From: Mycolicibacterium komossense
GTDB lineage: Bacteria; Actinomycetota; Actinomycetes; Mycobacteriales; Mycobacteriaceae
DNA length: 64,000 bases
Assembly: GCF_025822605.1 (NCBI RefSeq)
Contig: NZ_JACKTY010000024.1
Location: 1 to 64,000 of the forward strand
Direction of reading: 5' to 3'
In this document: positions 61,412 to 64,000 of the stretch, piece by piece
How positions within the stretch are numbered: the first letter of the stretch is position 1
Layout: every line of letters starts with the position of its first letter
Position numbers and translations under genes: made by a program
The notes under the pieces: model-generated
The model's input: only the letters and a program-made list of their open reading frames with translations
Databases searched by the model: none
Told to the model about the DNA's origin: nothing

Positions 61412-61600
61412 ACAGTTGGCAGGTCTTCGGACTCACAGGCGCACATCAATTTTCGATGCTCCTACTGGCCGTCGCTTCCCAGCCGCGGAAGTATCTCTGC
61501 GAGCCAGTGCTGATGACGGCGGTCGTTCCTGCATACCGCTGCGGGACAGTCCCGGATTCCCACCGGGTTCCCTCTCACGACGCATCTGTGGAAGCCTGCG
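61412..61600 (-). ncRNA. Cobalamin riboswitch upstream of metE
   Basis: On the minus strand the order is GTGAGAGGGAACCCGGTGGG (near 61576-61557), AATCCGGGACTGTCCCGCAGCGG, a variable arm, GCACTGG, a CTGGGAAGCGACGG segment, and the 3' block GTGAGTCCGAAGACCTGCC (61435-61417) that is diagnostic of the class. This is the full-length RF00174 layout. The switch ends about 145 nt before the metE ATG. Ends are approximate. Confidence 0.93.
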
Positions 61601-61605
61601 CCGCT

Positions 61606-61897
61606 CGATGCCGCGCCGGGCTCAGAGCCCCACGCAGCAAACCAGCTGCATCGAGGATTGTAACGCAACGGGCTTACCGGCCACCCGCACAATATTTTGG
61701 ACATCGTGTGCCGTTGCCGTCGCCGTTGCCGTGCCGAGGGTCGGTGCGGCTGCTATCGGCACACTTGCTCATCGCTCCCGGACGATCCGGTGTGTGGGTA
61801 GGCGCACGCACAAGCGGCGTGTGACAGGAAACGGTGCGAGACTACCGAGAAACAGCCCTCCCTCATCCCGGCACGTGCGGCGTGCTTCGAGCCCGCT
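61606..61897. other. Gap between metE riboswitch and integrase
   Basis: About 290 bp without a credible gene. It should carry the metE promoter (minus strand). A short imperfect GCCGTTGCCGTC repeat lies near 61705-61735. No tRNA or clear attachment repeat was seen, though an att site near the recombinase end is conceivable. Confidence 0.4.
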
Positions 61898-64000
61898 TTA
61901 CCCCGGATGATCACGAGGTGCGGGGGTCGGTATTCCCAAATCGTGGGAACGACGGATGCGACCGTTGACGTCGCCCCGTTTGCCGCGCAGAAAGCCCAGG
62001 GTGAGTTCTATGCCCTCGATCTCACCCTGCCAGCCCTCGTTGTCGGCCCGCTGGCGCCGCGCGATCAAGTCGGCTTCGATCTCGTCGAGACGATGCAGCA
62101 TATTCGGGTCCACATTTAGCAATGGGCAACGGACACAGGCGTGCTCATGAATGCATGGTGTCGCGTAAGGTCGACCGCAGCTCCCCAGTTCGACCTTACG
62201 TTTATCGAAATGCGCTTGAAATTCCTCCCACTCGTCAACCGTCACGTTCGGATACTCCTCGGCGGGCCGGGCCTTTCGTCTGCGCTGCAGATGCGCTTGA
62301 TAGTGGCGGATGACGTCTTCGTTGAACACCGCGACGTAACCGCGGGTGGTCTCCAAGTTCAGGTGCCCGAGGAGCGCGGCGCCGATGTGAATCGGCAAGC
62401 CGTTGTTGACCAACTCGGTGGCGAACAGGCGGCGGAAGTCGTGCGGGCGGAAGTGGACTCCCTCGAACCGGGGGTCATTCTCGGCGATGGCCTGGCAGAG
62501 GTGGCGCAGCTTCTCGGCGATGCCTCCGGTGGTCATGACCTCGACGTGCTGGCCGATGTGACGCTGAAAAAGGAACGGCTGCGGGTCGCTCCACACCCTG
62601 TCGTAGGTGTCGAACCGCGTCACCATGGGCACCGTCTTACCGCCGACGGTAAGCCGGCGGATGATGCTGGCGATGACGTGGAACAGCTCCGCGGACATTG
62701 GGATGACCCGCTCGCGGTCTGTCTTGGACGGCGCGACGACGAGCAAGGCGATCACCTCGCCGTTGGGTCGGCGGTACTGTCGCACGCTGAGTTGGGACAG
62801 TTCGGTCAGTTCTTCGATCCGTAACCCGCTGTGGCGCAGTGTTTCTACGATAGCCCAGGCCCAGAATGCGGAGTCCTCTGAGCGGTTGACGTCGATGCGT
62901 CGACCGGCTTCGTCGAAGACCCGGACCTTGGCTGGCAGACCGTGGCGCACGCGCCGGTTGTCCTCGCGGGAGAAGGTTCGGACGAAGGTGGCGCCGCCGA
63001 TCGTAAAAGCTTCGCCATCCGCGGCGGCGGTCGCCCGGTGCAACAGCGTTGCCCAGCGTTCGTAGTCGGCCGTGACGTGGTCAACCAGCACCGGGAGCAG
63101 CGGCTGCAGGGTGCGTACCGTGGCATGGACGCGTTCGCGCACGCGGCGCTTGGCCCTGCCGATCTGATTCATGGTGCTGCGCGGCACCGGACACGTTGTC
63201 ACCCAGTGACCCCACATCGCGGGTTCGTCGACCGCCCAGGACTGCAGATCGAAGTAGAACGCCCGCACCGGGGAAAGCACCGCCGACATGTCCAGACGCT
63301 GCTCACCGTCTTCACGGACGACGACGCTGCGATGCCACTGCTGGTACACCTCCTGCGACACGTTCAAGTCCCCCTGAGCGGGGTTGATCTCGATGATGCC
63401 GTTCCAGAACAGCTTGACGATCGCGTAGGCCGCGGCGAGTAGGCCGGAGTAGTCGACGTCGGGATAGCGGCGGTGCAGATACGCCACGAAGAGCTCCCGC
63501 ATTCGCGGGTCGGCGACCTCGTAACGGTCGACCATCTCCTCGATCGTCAACTGTGGGGCACGCAGCGCGTTGCGCAGAGTGGGTGGTGCTGACGGCGGGA
63601 AGTGTCCCATCGCGAACAGAACTTGCCATGCCGAGTGGCCGACGTACTTGCCGACGTGCAACCCGGTGCGTGGTGTCGTCTCGCGCGTCTCGAACGCGTA
63701 GTGCAGGAACGACTCTGGGGTCACATAGGCGAAGGACACCCCGTGGATGGTCATCGCTGCGCATACGTCGAACAACGCCCACCGCTTGAAGTGGTCCGAC
63801 AGCGCCGCCGCGCTCACCGCGGCCGCGAAGCCGTTCAAACCGTCGTCGTTCTCGGCGGGCACCACGTACTGCGGATAGATGGTGAGCTGGTTGATCCGCA
63901 ACGCCGCCAGCGTGGGCCGCACGATGCGCAGCGCGAACAGGGTTTGCACGCCCTGGGTGTATTCGGTGCCCACCGCGCCCCCGCCACCCAGCACCCGGGC
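61898..64000 (-). CDS. Large tyrosine recombinase/integrase with C-terminal Cys/His cluster, probably 5' truncated by window edge
   Basis: At least 698 residues are encoded from a GTG at 63994, but the frame stays open to the window end, so the true start may lie outside. The catalytic set of tyrosine recombinases is visible: Arg392 (GLRIEELTEL), His518 and Arg521 (RPHDFRRLF), His544 (LLGHLN) and the nucleophile Tyr553 (TTRGYVAVF). A long N-terminal region (about 1-370) precedes the catalytic domain. After it comes a Cys/His cluster, Cys606, Cys614, His616, His618, Cys620 and Cys623, that looks like a metal site. This layout resembles large Tn554/TnpA-B-like recombinases on integrative elements. 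Confidence 0.85.
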   Translation of the reverse strand, partial: ARVLGGGGAVGTEYTQGVQTLFALRIVRPTLAALRINQLTIYPQYVVPAENDDGLNGFAAAVSAAALSDHFKRWALFDVCAAMTIHGVSFAYVTPESFLHYAFETRETTPRTGLHVGKYVGHSAWQVLFAMGHFPPSAPPTLRNALRAPQLTIEEMVDRYEVADPRMRELFVAYLHRRYPDVDYSGLLAAAYAIVKLFWNGIIEINPAQGDLNVSQEVYQQWHRSVVVREDGEQRLDMSAVLSPVRAFYFDLQSWAVDEPAMWGHWVTTCPVPRSTMNQIGRAKRRVRERVHATVRTLQPLLPVLVDHVTADYERWATLLHRATAAADGEAFTIGGATFVRTFSREDNRRVRHGLPAKVRVFDEAGRRIDVNRSEDSAFWAWAIVETLRHSGLRIEELTELSQLSVRQYRRPNGEVIALLVVAPSKTDRERVIPMSAELFHVIASIIRRLTVGGKTVPMVTRFDTYDRVWSDPQPFLFQRHIGQHVEVMTTGGIAEKLRHLCQAIAENDPRFEGVHFRPHDFRRLFATELVNNGLPIHIGAALLGHLNLETTRGYVAVFNEDVIRHYQAHLQRRRKARPAEEYPNVTVDEWEEFQAHFDKRKVELGSCGRPYATPCIHEHACVRCPLLNVDPNMLHRLDEIEADLIARRQRADNEGWQGEIEGIELTLGFLRGKRGDVNGRIRRSHDLGIPTPAPRDHPG

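Noticed and set aside
61606..61897. tRNA or attachment site next to the recombinase
   Set aside because: No cloverleaf and no clear direct repeat could be found by reading. The possibility stays open outside the window.

Overview
The window looks like chromosomal DNA of a GC-rich, environmental-type Mycobacterium (sensu lato, Mycolicibacterium-like). The evidence is a complete yrbEAB-mceABCDEF import operon, the gene order aldR/ald - nitronate monooxygenase - pepR - gpsI - lppU - rpsO - ribF - sirR known from M. tuberculosis (Rv2779c-Rv2788 region), a prpR-prpDBC methylcitrate locus, an F420-type LLM oxidoreductase, and the tail of a 13E12-repeat (DUF222/HNH) protein at the left edge.

Layout. 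1-12 kb is a conserved core: a small Gly/Cys-rich membrane protein with a GRDP-like partner, aldR/ald, a VOC and a DUF4334 gene that look inserted next to ald, then minus-strand housekeeping genes (protease, PNPase, lipoprotein, S15, RibF) and the metal regulator sirR. 12-21.4 kb is one tightly overlapping minus-strand mce operon. 21.4-47.5 kb is an accessory catabolic island. It holds a CoA-transferase, two paralogous TetR regulators, three acyl-CoA dehydrogenases, a thiolase, a CitE-like lyase, a P450 with its ferredoxin and ferredoxin reductase, an alcohol-dehydrogenase-like SDR, an aldehyde dehydrogenase, a FadD ligase, an SCP2 protein, a SnoaL-crotonase fusion, MaoC and HSD17B4-like enzymes, a CrtI-like oxidoreductase, a DUF7064/7065-like protein, an APH-like kinase, an LLM oxidoreductase, and an orphan COX3/COX4-like membrane module. 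Read together they could import a methyl-branched or isoprenoid-like lipid, oxidise a terminal methyl to an acid, activate it to a CoA ester and beta-oxidise it. The substrate is not determined by the sequence. The divergent and promoter regions of this island share an operator-like inverted repeat, TYTAA-N6-TTARA, at up to eight places, which points to one dedicated TetR regulon.

47.5-61.6 kb is a cobalt/B12 and C1/C3 metabolism region. It holds cbtAB behind a cobalamin riboswitch, prpR divergent from prpDBC-pyc, a small Fe-S protein, an MTHFR-like gene, and metE behind a second cobalamin riboswitch. Propionyl-CoA released by the island could be handled by prpDBC without B12. The right edge carries a large tyrosine recombinase with a C-terminal Cys/His cluster, whose 5' end is probably outside the window.

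No rRNA, tRNA or CRISPR array was seen. Starts were chosen from start codons, Shine-Dalgarno-like sequence, overlap with upstream stops, and remembered family lengths. Homology statements come from recognition of motifs and remembered sequences, not from a search.
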